A model generated the notes under the pieces. It was given only the letters and a program-made list of their open reading frames with translations, searched no databases and was not told where the DNA came from. Below, one piece after another: positions 1 through 11,714 of a stretch of DNA of 41,853 nt; position 1 is the first letter of the stretch, and the number at the start of each line of letters is the position of its first letter. The DNA comes from Amanita rubescens (taxonomy: Eukaryota; Basidiomycota; Agaricomycetes; Agaricales; Amanitaceae). The stretch covers positions 1 through 41,853 of the forward strand of contig WION01000461.1 of the NCBI GenBank assembly GCA_015039365.1. Reading direction: 5' to 3'. The translations under genes and the position numbers were made by a program.

Positions 1-157
1 ATTCCAGGCCATACATATGGGTTATTCTGTGAAATGTCTCGTGTCACAGGAGAAACGAGGGTAGGCGGTGAACGAGGCGTTGAAACCCTAAAATCTCTCT
101 TTAAAAAATATAGGACTCAAAGAAGGATCAAACCTTCATCCAAGCGCTTGCACGGCC

Positions 158-646
158 TTAAGGTCCCTGCTTACGGACCGTTTGTTCGGCATACTGGAAA
201 TAGTGAGTCTGGGTCGCGTAACGGAATGATGTGTTGGTAATCATCGGCGGATTTTCCAAATTCGGATGCCACTGAAGTGACCAAGACATAGAACGCTGTT
301 GGCATCTTGCCAGGATTGCAGGTATATTACGCAAGATCTCTAGTACATATGCGGAAGGCCCTGAAAGAGTCCGTTGAGCTTCTTTGACATCATTGTTAGA
401 TAATGGGTGGAGTTGATTCCTAATCAATGCATTCGAAGCAAACCTTGCTAAATTTCCTCATTCATTTCGACCATTGGCATCGTAGATGTCCCAACCCAAG
501 GGATAGATGGACGAAACAGGTGCTTCGTCATGGGAAAAAAATAGCGCCCACAATCCAGTCTTCAAATCTTTACGAAACCATGCTTGAAGCGTCTGCTCGT
601 GACCTTGCTCGTTGCCTATGGCATGGTAGCTGGTGTGGCGGCCCGG
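158..646 (-). CDS. possible 3' end of an unrecognised gene
   Basis: I do not recognise this protein. On the minus strand, after a TTTACAG acceptor, 646-472 is open and coding-like; it includes the stretch AWFRKDLKTGLWALFFSHDE and ends in IYPLGWDIYDA. A donor at 471 and an acceptor at 421-420 give an intron of about 52 nt. After it, one frame stays open to a stop near 158 (contains ILRNIPAIL and SLQWHP) and another stays open only to about 350. Only the shorter frame joins in phase with the upstream exon, while the longer one looks more protein-like, so the 3' structure is unresolved. Any upstream exons would lie to the right of 646. It could be a decayed gene. Confidence 0.28.
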
Positions 647-830
647 CTGTAAAGTTCAAACTTTCCTGAACAAACAGCACCAAATAATGAGCGTGTCTTG
701 CCGTAAATGGTATACGGTAGCGACATGCTACTGAGATAGGTGTTCAAGCTTCTTCATCGTCCGCGACGACTACTAGAAGGCGGTCTACATTTTTAACGTG
801 TTATCCTTAGCGCCTTTAGTGCCCCATTAC

Positions 831-3800
831 ATGTCCGAGATTCCGTTGCGCACTATTCGACGCAACAAATCTCGTGCTGGATATTCTCAACTTGCAAACA
901 GCGAAGTAACACCATCTACAAGCACATCATCAGACATGCCATCACATAACCGTGTCATTGCCGCCGCTTCTCGTACTACGCTACGAAAACATATCAGCGG
1001 GAGACCAAGGAAGAACGATCATTACGGTGACGACATTGAAGAGGAGGCTAGATTACTGGGGGAGGATACCTATGAAGAGGATGGATTCGATGAAGGTGGA
1101 GGGACTCAAGTTCCTATAGTGTCTAAGCCGGTACGTTTTGAGGCTTGTACAAATGTTTGATTTAATGCTTACGGGCGCAGTAGAGTCAGCGCCCTACCTC
1201 AGTGAAAAGTAAAGCTGGAAAAGAAAAGTCGAGAACGATACCATTTCGTCCACCAGGTGTGTCAAGGATCTGTTTTGCGTGGATTGGTGATATCATTCCT
1301 CGGTTCGCTAGAGAAATCACAATCTCGGTTCCCACCCAACATCGTCCGCAACCAGAAATATAATGCATTTACATTCCTGCCCATTGTATTCTATGAACAA
1401 TTCAAGTTCTTTTTCAACTTATACTTCCTTCTCGTCGCATTGTCTCAGTTCATTCCTGCGTTGAAGATCGGTAAAATTGATCTCTATATCATGATTTCGG
1501 CGATCTAACACCACTCGATAGGTTACATTGTGACCTATGTTGCACCACTTGCTTTCGTCCTGTCTGTAACGATGGGAAAGGAAGCCTATGATGACTATAA
1601 GCGATACCTTCGGGACCGAGAAGCCAACTCGCAAAGATATCTGGTGTTGGATTATGCACCAAATTCACAGTCTTCGGTCTCGAGTGAAGAAGAGTATCTG
1701 AATTCACGTGCGAACACTCGTTCTGTGCCTTCTTCATCTCTGCGTGTTGGGGACCTTGTACGGTTAGAGAAGAACCAAAGGGTACCAGCGGATATGGTGC
1801 TTCTTCATACCTCAGATGCCTCGGGCACGTGCTTCATACGCACGGATCAGCTCGACGGAGAGACCGATTGGAAATTACGCGTCGCAGTACCGGAATGCCA
1901 GAAACTCTCTGCGGAGGACATTATCCGACTGGATGCGGAAATCTATGGTATGTATAGATGAGTTGAACTGTAACCCTGTTCTAATCTTACATTCAGCGGA
2001 CGCTCCCATAAAGGATATTCATACCTTTGTTGGCACCTTCACTCTGAACACTCCCCCACATCCTTCAATCTTGGGCGGCTCAAATTCAGTCCCGTTGCAT
2101 CCTCTTCCACCGTCTGTATCACCTTTGACAGCCGAAAATGTCCTGTGGTCAAACACCGTTCTGGCTGCAGGATCGGCGATAGGGTTTGTAGTGTATACCG
2201 GTGCGGAAACCCGAGCTGTGATGAATACGAGCCATCCTGGGACAAAAGTAGGACTATTAGATCTCGAAATAAATAATCTTGCCAAGGTGTGTAATGTTTA
2301 ACATGTGAATGTAAATGTTCTGACGTCGAAAGATTTTATGCACTGTAACCTTTGTGCTGTCATTAGTCCTGGTAGCACTCAATGGTTTCCGTGGCCCTTG
2401 GTATATCTATGTTTTTCGCTTCCTCATCCTCTTTTCCTCTATTATACCCATCAGGTATTTTTCTCCCGGCTCTCCTAGGCGTATGTCGACTCACGATTTT
2501 TCAAAGCTTACGAGTCAATTTGGACATGGGGAAGACTGTATATGCGCACCAAATAATGCATGATAGCGAAATACCTAATACCATCGTTCGAACGAGCACA
2601 CTACCGGAGGAGCTAGGTAGGATCACATACTTGCTGAGCGACAAAACTGGCACTTTAACTCAAAATGGCACGTTCGTAATTTGTCAGACCCGGCGTTTCA
2701 CTAATGGTCCTGGTTCAGAAATGGAGATGAAAAAACTTCATATGGGTACAATGTCGTTCGGATTTGACTCAATGGACGAAGTTGCACACCAACTGTCTGT
2801 TGCGTACGGAGCTTCAGGAGAGCATGGTATGTAAATTACTCAAGAGTTGATTCAACAATTTCACAACTGAACAAATAGGGCACTTTCGGCAAGGGTCCCT
2901 GGCGACGGGCGCACAGATGGCAACGCGTGGTAGAAGAGACATGTCATCACGGGTGCGCGATGTTGTGCAGAGTCTAGCTCTATGTCACAATGTGAGCTCA
3001 TTCGATATGGTGGCATAAGTCGTTATATAACATGTTTTCAAGGTCACGCCAGTTACAAATGACGATGGAACAGTTACCTATCAAGCATCCTCGCCCGATG
3101 AGGTTGCTATTGTGACCTGGACGCAGTCTGTTGGTCTGACGCTAGTATTCCGTGATCGAACATGTATAGAGCTTCAAGACCCAACGGGATCGCGCATCAA
3201 ATTTGATGTCCTTGACATATTTCCTTTTACATCCGAGTCCAAACGCATGGGCATCATTGTCAGGGATACCCAGACTGGCGAAATCACGTTTTTGCAGAAG
3301 GGAGCCGACGTAGTCATGGCGAAGATTGTTCAGCGCAATGACTGGCTGGAAGAGGAGACTGGAAACATGGCTCGAGAAGGCTTGCGGACTCTGGTTATGG
3401 CCCGAAAAAGGCTCAGTTCATCACTGTACAATGAATTCAAGTCGCGGTACCACGAGGCAAGCGTAAGGGTGGAGGGAAGGAATGAAGCAATAGCAGCTGT
3501 CGTCACCGAGCTGCTTGAACATGACCTGGAACTGGTTGGACTTACGGGTGTTGAAGATAAACTTCAAGATGACGTCAAGTCGACGCTTGAGCTGCTGCGC
3601 AACGCAGGAATCAAGATTTGGATGTTAACTGGCGACAAGATCGAGACCGCGCGGTGTATAGCCATATCTACGAAATTGGTTTCTCGTAATCAATATATTC
3701 ATGAAGTCGCTAAATGTATGTCTTGTGTTCCTCCGTAATCACCGTCTGCTGACGTGTGCATTAGTGAAGACATCTGATCAGGCTCGGGATCAATTGGAAT

Positions 3801-5094
3801 TTTTACAGTCCAAACTCGATTGTTGCTTGGTTATCGACGGTGAATCCTTGCAGGTACTTGCTTTAAAATCCGTCTTTAACCATAGTTCTTATTAAGAGAA
3901 TAGCTTTGCCTGAATCTTTTCAAAAACGAGTTCATTGAGATAGCCACGAAGTTGTCTGCTGTCGTAGCTTGTCGTTGCTCCCCTACTCAGAAAGCGGATG
4001 TTGCGCAGCTTATTCGTCAATCCACGAAAAAGCGTGTTTGCTGCATTGGCGACGGTGGTAACGACGTGAGTATGATTCAGGCGGCAGACGTTGGTGAGTG
4101 TTTCGGGTCATGATATCTTCATGCGATCTTGATCATTCTTGGGATTAGGCGTCGGTATCGTTGGGAAGGAAGGGAAACAGGCTTCTCTTGCGGCCGACTT
4201 CTCTGTCACCCAATTCAGTCATCTCACAAAGCTACTCCTTTGGCATGGACGAAACTCATACAGACGCTCCGCCAAATTGGCCCAATTCATTATTCATCGT
4301 GGTTTGATCATTTCAGTTATGCAAGCGGTGTTCTCTGCTATATTCTACTTTGCACCGATTGCGCTGTATCAAGGGTGGTTGTTGGTTGGATATGCCACGG
4401 TATACACGATGGCACCAGTCTTTTCTCTTGTACTTGATCGGGACGTGAGCGAAGATCTAGCATTGCTGTATCCTGAACTGTATAAAGAACTGACAAAGGT
4501 TCGGCTATTTGGTTTCCCATCCCTAAAACTTTATTGACGAGAAGCAGGGACGTTCCCTGTCGTACAAGACATTCTTCCGGTGGTGTATGATTAGCCTTTA
4601 TCAGGGTTGGTGGTTTTATCCTCTAGTTCTGGTCTTTATGTTCATGTCATTCCAGGTGCTGCGATTATGATTATGTCGTTGGTGTTGTTCGAAAACGAGT
4701 TTTTACACATCGTTTCGATATCATTTACCGCTTTGGTCCTCAACGAGCTAATCATGGTTGCACTGGAAATTACCACATGGTGCGTCAAACTCAACCACTT
4801 GCTGTAAATCGGACTAATGTGTCACCAAGGCATATATACATGGTTATCTCGGAAATAGTGACACTACTTCTCTATGTTATTAGCATAGCCTTTTTACCTG
4901 AATATTTCGGTGAGCAGTGCTCCGCTCAATGCAAGAAGACATGTCTGACTATTCCGAAAGATCTTTCGTTCGTTGTTACACTTGGTTTCGCTTGGAAAGT
5001 GGCCTTAATTGTTGCGATCGGTGCTTTGCCTTTGTGGATAGCCAAGCTTGTTCATAATAGACTATCACCCGCTGTATCCAGTAAAATAGTATAG
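831..5094 (+). CDS. NEO1: P4-type ATPase (phospholipid flippase), NEO1/ATP9 type
   Basis: P4-ATPases move phospholipids from the luminal to the cytosolic leaflet; the Neo1 group acts in Golgi/endosome membranes and works without a Cdc50 subunit (family knowledge). I read 16 exons: 831-1130, 1190-1256, 1312-1470, 1522-1947, 1997-2286, 2333-2454, 2507-2667, 2719-2826, 2879-2991, 3043-3715, 3765-3853, 3904-4093, 4149-4498, 4548-4605, 4656-4779 and 4830-5094. They sum to 3495 nt, 1164 aa, close to yeast Neo1. Visible marks are an acidic N-terminal tail, the [12 protein letters not shown] entry to TM1, the phosphorylation motif DKTGTLTQN with Asp at about residue 500, [19 protein letters not shown], and C-terminal membrane spans. 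Start choice: the ATG at 831 gives MSEIPLRT; an in-frame ATG at 798 would add 11 residues. It ends 27 bp from the convergent USE1 gene. Confidence 0.93.
2668..2718 (+). other. GC-AG intron of 51 nt, no in-frame stop
   Basis: This segment directly follows DKTGTLTQN in the flippase. It begins GC, ends TTCAG and carries a CACTAAT branch-like site. Removing it joins the motif to [12 protein letters not shown] as in the family. No GT donor in the right phase exists nearby. It is 17 codons long without a stop, so retention would insert 17 residues beside the catalytic loop. Confidence 0.75.
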
Positions 5095-5121
5095 TAACAA
5101 AGCCAATCCATAACTTAAAAA

Positions 5122-6183
5122 CTATATAGTCCGTGTCAAGCGAATCAAAAGTACCATCATTACGAAGAGTAGCACGACTGCCAATATAATAGCAACAACC
5201 AGACACGTCGTTGAACCGCTCTTTCCCCGGTGGTCACGTAGCCTAATCCTTTCTGTCCGCATAACATCAAAGTTGCTCTCCACTTTTTGCTGCGCCTCTT
5301 CCACAATGGCCTTATCCTTTTCCAGCGTCTCTGAGAAATGCAAGGCGTTGCGTTTCAGTTGCACAGCCATTTGAGCAAGCTGCTCCGATAAGTCTTGGTG
5401 CAGAGCATTAGAAGTCTGCAAGAAGCGAGATGCACCTGTCGCCACGGCTGCGGTATCAGGCAACCTGGCAGATCCCGGTGGGAAGTTGGAAGATATGTAA
5501 GTTGGAATGGCGCTTGGAATATTGGCAGATGGGAGAGGTGTTGTGTCTGACGGCGACAGTAGTAATTTATCTGTGGGCAGTGCTAGCGGTCCTGGTGGTG
5601 CCCTCTTTCTCGTTTTCTCTGGTGCAGCATATTGATCCTCTAACGAGTAGTCTCTATCCTCGTGCTCTGCCTCTATCACGACAAGAGGGTTCGGCAGAGA
5701 CGGAAGAATAGGTGGTAGGTGGGTCGGCTGGGGCTTTGCCCGCTGTAAAGACGTAAGTCCAATGAGCGTAGAATACAACTAGAATATGCGCACATCACGA
5801 ACTTCCTTGAGGGTGGTTTCCGCGTGGTCTAGCTTGCCCTTCCAATGCGTAAACATTTGAGACTTCTTCCTAGGTTCTGATCAGCCAGAGTCGTCTAGGA
5901 CGCGTATAATAAGGCTTACTCGTCCACATCCTCAAACGATTCACAGTTTCTCAACAACTTGCGAGCGAATTTAACCCTCTAGGTAACTAAGCGGATGTAT
6001 GTAAACGTGTCGGATATAACTCACTTGTATAATACCTGCTGCTTTTAGCCACGTATCTCCGTTCTCTTCTACGTTCTTCCATTCGTCAAGAGCAACGGAC
6101 TTCTCTAGTCGCCTGATGAGGCGAGCGAGGTTGACCTCATCGTGGACACCTGAATGGTACATAGCTGAGCAAATTGTTTTCAA
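5122..6183 (-). CDS. USE1: Use1-type SNARE, tail-anchored
   Basis: Use1 is an ER SNARE for retrograde Golgi-to-ER vesicle fusion, acting with Sec20, Ufe1 and Sec22 (family knowledge). Exons on the minus strand: 6183-6025, 5978-5920, 5869-5794 and 5742-5122, giving 304 aa. Seen in order: N-terminal VNLARLIRRLEKSV and RVKFARKLLRN helices, a proline/serine-rich linker, a SNARE-like helix (LHQDLSEQLAQMAVQLKRNA continuing to LEKDKAIVEEAQQKVESN), then one strongly hydrophobic C-terminal segment ending a few residues before the stop, as expected for a tail anchor. The third intron is the least certain; I chose donor 5793 (GTGCGC) because it keeps phase. The start could also be the in-frame ATG seven codons downstream (6162). 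Confidence 0.8.
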
Positions 6184-6415
6184 TTGTTGGTGTACATCTT
6201 GGAAAGTCTACATGACTAAACAAGCTGTCGTGGCAAACCGCAAATGCAAGAAATATGATTGGCCACCGTCTCCGAGTTCGACCGAGGGTCAAACCGGAGC
6301 GGCACGTGATTCGGTACAGAAAAATTGGCTAGCTCCGCTGAGTCCGCTTTTCACCTCTTCGTTGCTTTCGATTTTCGATTACCTTCCGGCTTCCTACTAG
6401 ACATCTCTCTCAAAA

Positions 6416-6912
6416 ATGCCTTTCGCTCCTGGTGATGCTGTAAAGGGTGCCAATCTCTTCAAGACCCGCTGTGCTCAATGCCATACGGTTGAAGGCGGCG
6501 GACCTCATAAGGTCGGCCCTAACCTCCACGGGTGAGTAGCTTGACGAACGGTGGGCGGTACAAGCAAAGGTACTAACATGTATACGCCTTTAGTATCTTC
6601 GGTCGTCACACCGGCAAAGCGGACGGTTACTCATACTCCTCCGCTAACATAAACAAGGGCGTTATCTGGTCCGAGGAAACCCTCTTCGAATACCTTGAGA
6701 ACCCCAAAAAGGTGTGTATTTATTCGTATTTCTGCTCTGCGATGGCAGCTGACGTGGCCACAGTACATCCCGGGCACAAAAATGGCCTTTGCGGGACTCA
6801 AGAAAGACAAGGATAGGAATGACCTCATCACATACCTCAAGGAATCGGTAAGTTACACTTTTTTTTCACATTACAGTTCTTATATCTGACTCGTTTGCTT
6901 TAGACTGCTTAG
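6416..6912 (+). CDS. CYC1: cytochrome c
   Basis: Soluble haem protein of the mitochondrial intermembrane space that carries electrons from complex III to complex IV. Four exons, 6416-6531, 6594-6711, 6764-6847 and 6904-6912, give 108 aa, the usual length. The haem attachment motif CAQCH is at residues 19-23, with His23 as axial ligand; the second axial ligand is Met85 in [17 protein letters not shown] and the [13 protein letters not shown] loop are also present. The last exon holds only two codons and the stop. The first intron has a perfect TACTAAC branch site. The ATG is preceded by CTCTCAAAA, a typical fungal leader context. A CT-rich stretch precedes the start. Confidence 0.97.
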
Positions 6913-8024
6913 AGTTCTTTCGACGAGTCGTGGACGAGACATTCGTCCTCGTGTACCTTTATCCTACATGAGATCCCTGTAATGACACCCCACTCAGCAT
7001 AATAGACAAACGCCACTGCTATCCAGAATAGATCTATTGCGTGAAGCGGTCCGGCTTGAACTATCCTCACAACGTTGTCCAGGAATGACCAGCGCGTCCG
7101 GTTCATACGGCTAAACCTGTGAGCGTGTCTCCAAGACTTCTAAAATGCCGTGCATTTCGTCGTTCCGCGTTCAACGCGAGCCCTTCGTGTCTTGAAATAT
7201 TCCCAGCGGAATAATGGAAAAGGCAACCGGCGCGGCTCTGCCACGTATGCACGCTCACACCGGGGCCGGGGCTCGGTGACCATTCCCATCCCGCGTACTT
7301 TGTCGGCCATTCGCCAAGCCCGACGTCGCCTAAAAGAGATAACATAAATATACATAGCCATAAAGTAGTACCGCGTCACATTCATAAATATAACTATCCC
7401 GATGATTCGAGAAATTTCCTTCAAGCATGGAATCCGAGGATCTACTGGAAAACCAAATACGATAATCAGGAAATACTCTAAGATTAACTTAAGTAGCTAT
7501 AGACAATGAGGTGCCCGAAAACATTTCTGGACAGCTACTAATACGGATAGCAAGCGACTGCAAAAAGACATCGATACATGGGTGCGTGTGATGTTGGATG
7601 ATGCTAAATAAAACGCGGCATCTGTATGCGTGAGTATGGTAGCTGTAAAAGTAATGAAAAGAAAGGATATAACGGGTATGAATGTTTGAAATGTAAAACT
7701 GTTTGTATGCTGTATATACCTCTGGCTTGAGAACTGAAAGACTTGGGTACATTGCGTGCAGGATGCGAAAATGTTCATGCAAATGGTTCGAAACTACCTT
7801 GATGATGATGCTTGAGAATAGCGATAAATGCTTGTAGATGACAGCAACATGCGTCGAGGGCGGGTGCGTGAAATGTCGTGAATGAATCAATTATAACCGT
7901 CGCCAAAGCTGGTTGGTGACGGTGCCTAGCGTTTAGGATCCTGCCCTTCTAGCTGGAAGCTTCTATCATGAGATGGCGGCGATAAACGGGTGCCCACTGG
8001 CACCCGCACAAGGGATGGAACGGT
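6913..8024. other. no gene seen
   Basis: About 1.1 kb between cytochrome c and the OTU gene. Open frames here (for example 7489-7890 on the minus strand) are AT-rich, have no conserved-looking segments and lack splice partners. I see no RNA gene or mobile element. It should hold the 3' ends of both flanking transcripts. Confidence 0.6.
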
Positions 8025-9817
8025 CTAAATCTTCAGCTCCCGGAAGCCTCGAACATCCACTCTCCCGTTCCCATTTCGTAACCACTCCGCATTCTCTTCT
8101 TCAGCACCTACTGTTGCATTCCCACATCGTTTCCCGGGTGGAATGACAATAACCCCAGCAGCCTTCCGAGTCTTCTTATCTATTAGACCCATTGCTATTT
8201 GCTGCCTCCTGGTGAGAGGTTTCGCTGCCTGCCTTCTCTGCATTCGTTTCACCTGTTCTGGTACTCTACTCTGCTTGTGATGTGCGGGTGGTGGGGAAGG
8301 TGTCGATGATGAGCTTGAAGTTATTGACGACAGTGAAGTGATAGAGGATGCCTCTGATGTGGCGGATAGAGTCGAGATGGGAGCTCGTGTGCATGGGGGA
8401 GGCGGTGCCTCCTCCTCTTCTTCTACTTCATCATCACTAGCGTCATCAACATCCATCGGTTTCTTGCCTTTCCCTTCGTTTCGCGAACTTAAACGAGCCC
8501 GTTTTGGCCCCGCCTCGCTTCCATACTCATCCCCGTCTTCAGCATCAAGAGGGTCGCTGCTCTCGTCAAAATTTCTCTTTGGAGATCTACTAGCTCTTGG
8601 CTCGGGTTCAGCATATAGTGGCGGATATGGAGCGGGCGATGGTGAAAGAGACGAAAGGGTAGACAAGGACGGGGTGGGTGACGGTGTTCTCGAACCCGGA
8701 AGAGGAAGCGCTAACGGATCGGGATCTTTCTTCGAAGATACATCCATAGATGGTGAATTGATTGACTTGGATGGGGTACGTGATGATGAATTAGCTGATG
8801 ATGAAGTAGAGGGAGGGCCAAGTCTAAGCTTGACGCGTTTGACATTAGCTTTCTGTGCGTGTTTCGATGGAGGGGGTGTCGCATCGGTGTTCTCTTCGAC
8901 AGGGGCTTCTTCAACATGTGGAAGACCCGCATGAGGACCTCTTAGATTTCTGATGGAAGAGAAGTGTTCCCAGTCATGATATCTAAAGGAAGGTAAGGAG
9001 TGTGAACCGATGCGATGAAAGAACAACTTACGCTACATAGGTGGTGGGATGTGTAAGTGGGGCATCGCCTTCATTGTCTATATGAGTAGGTGTCGCAAGC
9101 TTCTTCTCCTTTATTCGTTCCCGCCGTTGTTTGCGGCGTTCACGGGCATCAACGGGATTATCGTCTGTATGACTACTATCGTTCTGGGAATCATCCAGAT
9201 CCCCACCCGCGTTCCATTCGATCACATACACAAGACCCGGCTGGATAACCTTAATGTTGCGTCGCGTGAGATGTGCGAAGGCAGAAAGTTCCATGTGGCC
9301 GCCATATGTACCTTGATACGTGTCAAAACTACGCTAACTAAAGGGTTTATATAATCATACCATGCTGGCGCATACATCTGAGGTGAGTCTCTATGCCACG
9401 TTCGTCGTCAACGAAGGGGGCATAGCGAGAATGATTGGTTGCGATCCAATCGCATATATCCTGGCGTACCTGTGCATGTTTAGAATCGGAACCATAATAC
9501 TGGTCTGACAGCGCGCGAAATAGGCAGTTGCCGTCACCGAGGGTTTGGACAGCGTAAAGTCCAAGAGCGGTGAGCTGCTGATTAAGGGCCTGTGTATTCT
9601 CTACAGGGTCTGACAAGAGCTATAAAGGATAATTTACAGTTGTTTTTGTGTTAGTATTTCAAAAAGGAAATTGATTAGAAAATGAACCACGTACCGTTCT
9701 GCCTTTAGACGACCTCGTCTGACGCGATCGTACTGTAAAAAGTGGTAGTTATTGTAAGCGCCGAGCATGAGGTTGAAACTTACGCTGTGGCACACGTTTA
9801 GAGTGCCTCTTGGTCAT
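8025..9817 (-). CDS. OTU-domain deubiquitinase, OTUD3-like
   Basis: Cysteine protease predicted to remove ubiquitin. Exons on the minus strand: 9817-9784, 9732-9695, 9619-9361, 9311-9032 and 8982-8025, 522 aa. A short basic N-terminus (MTKRHSKRVPQ) leads into the OTU fold at about residues 40-215: LGDGNCLFRALSDQYYG gives the catalytic Asp53/Cys56 box, GTYGGHMELSAFA is the central strand, and YHDWEH near residues 205-210 supplies the catalytic His. The C-terminal 300 residues are low-complexity, rich in Ser, Pro and Glu, with basic patches and a KRMQRRQAAKPLTRRQQ segment. A charged RERRKQRRERIKEKK stretch lies inside or beside the domain. The two first exons are very short, so the start depends on the 9783-9733 and 9694-9620 introns. 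Confidence 0.87.
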
Positions 9818-9969
9818 GATGGTTGTGGGGGAGAAAGAGAGATTTTGATCGCGTCCCTCGCTTGTTGTTCCATTTATTACGTAATCGACCATCACCCGCG
9901 CAGCCCCGCAGCCACGGACAACAGCTTTTTTGTACAGCTTGAAAATGGTAGCAGGTCTCCTCTACTGCC
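9818..9969. promoter_or_regulatory. short divergent promoter region
   Basis: Only 152 bp separate the start codons of the OTU gene (minus) and the conserved gene at 9970 (plus), so both 5' leaders and core promoters must lie here or inside the first exons. No TATA box is obvious. Co-regulation is inferred from spacing only. Confidence 0.5.
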
Positions 9970-10960
9970 ATGATTCTAGACAAGATGGACCCACCTCCTC
10001 GCTATACTCCAAAACCTTTAGCGGGTGTCTTGCTACCCCCTCATCTTCTTCTTCAGATAGTTTATAGGACATTTCCATCACCAGATCCCAATTTAGCTAA
10101 GCAAGAGCAACAGCGCAAGACGCTGTATTGGATCTCCACAAGTCTTCGACTCGTCAACCGTGCTTTCTATATTGGTTTGTCATCTCCGCTTGCCCATATC
10201 TTCGTCTGACAAACGATACCTCGGTCCAGCTTCCATGCACGTGCTGCGGTCCACTTACTTGCCTCACTTCCTCTCTCTTGTTCGCCCTCCATATACATCA
10301 GATCCGTTCCCCGTAGCGAACGATTTTTCACATGGAGCAGCACCCTTGTATGCCCCAGGGTCAAGCGCAAGTCTACCGAACGCAGCCGCAGATCCTCTCC
10401 ATTCCATCCAACGCGAGTCTATTGTCCTCGACCTTTTTATTGTCATCAAAGTTCGCGAAGATGTGTGGTCGGATGACTCGGAACTACACTTAGAACGAGA
10501 GGAGGCTTATAGAGATCTGTTTGATCTTCATCAGCCCCGCAGTCGTCTAGAAGACCTGGTCCGTATTTACGGAACCGAGAATGGCGTCATAACTCTTCAG
10601 AAATCATGTTCTATATATTCCACTCCATCTTCTTCAACACCGTCGCTATCCGCCCTTTCCAAAGCATCCCCTTCTACCCAATCGCCATTAAGAACAATGT
10701 TCTTCGGGAGGTCCTCAAAGTCGTCCTCTCCAGTAGCCACCACATCATCACGACCTACAATTCAATCCATCACTCCCATACCGTTTTCAACACTCTCTGT
10801 ACAATTCACACCTCGTAAGGTCAGCTTGGTACTCGCTGACGGGCAGCGCAAGCGCTCCATCGTCGAGGTTCAACGAGGCAGACAAGATAGCCTAGAAACA
10901 ACAGCCCGGCAACTTGTATCCCAACTTGCACATCGGCTGCGAGAAGGTAGAGGCATCTAA
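9970..10960 (+). CDS. conserved basidiomycete protein, function unknown
   Basis: Two exons, 9970-10174 and 10230-10960, give 311 aa. The opening PPPRYTPKPLAGVLLPPHLL and the helix SLRLVNRAFYIASMHVLRST look like a family I associate with agaricomycetes. The N-terminal part (LLPPHLLLQIVYRTFP, then LRLVNRAFY) has the flavour of an F-box-like helical region, but no F-box can be claimed. A Ser/Thr/Pro-rich stretch (about residues 195-255) is followed by a basic C-terminus. The intron (10175-10229) begins GTTTGT, a weak donor, but joining restores the frame and conserved helix. The start may be ATG 9970 or the in-frame ATG at 9985. Function is not assignable from sequence. Confidence 0.7.
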
Positions 10961-11714
10961 GAGTCTGTCGCGCTAGAGTTTCCCTTTGTTATGTTTATCT
11001 AGTATGGGACAATTTTCCTTATTGGTAGTAATGTTGTGCCAATGCGTGTATATTTAGACTAAAGAAAATGTGAAGACCATGTTCAAACGCTCAACGTTCA
11101 ACGTTCGCAGCTGAGAAATTCTGGGCGCAAGAATTTCCGTCACCGATGTTATCCTGTGACCACTGTTCAATATCAATCCTTTCGCGATGGCATCCCGCGC
11201 TTTCGCGTCCATAATACTCTTCGGCAATTAGGGATACACTAGGTCTTACTCGGTCACATTGCGTGGGTCCATCTAACAATCCCCTGTCGCATTGAAGGAC
11301 ATCGACACATGTTTTCACAATTTAAACCAACGGCCTACCGTAGCGTCTCACCCCTAAGACGGTGTAGGAAGCGAAGAGGATTCTCTAAACGTGGTAGCAT
11401 GCGAAATACTTCGCGTATTGGATTGTCGATGGTGAGATCATGTATCATATACTAGCCTAACGGACCTGTTTAACTCCTGCGGTGTGGTTTCGATTTACAA
11501 GGCGCCTTCTATTCTATGTACGGCACGATGGTTAAGACGCAAGACCTGCTTTCGTGATATTTAGGACAAGTGTTCCACTGGGGCATTGTCGTGGCATCAA
11601 CGCCGTCGCCGCTTTGTCTCGATACCGGCATACAACGTTGATGCATGCGTTGCATCTTCATGCGGTAAGGTGTAACCCTTATTGGTCTGAGTTACGTTGC
11701 CAATATGTTAATTT
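10961..11714. other. no gene seen
   Basis: About 750 bp between the conserved gene and the RNase T2 remnant. Short frames only, none coding-like; probably the 3' end of the upstream transcript plus spacer. Confidence 0.55.

Noticed and set aside
7489..7890. 133-codon minus-strand frame and its overlapping partner
   Set aside because: Rich in His, Ile, Phe and Tyr as expected from random AT-rich DNA; no motif, no introns, no neighbour support.
8338..8934. 198-codon plus-strand frame
   Set aside because: Antisense to the low-complexity Ser/Pro/Glu tail of the OTU gene; its composition is the complement of that bias.
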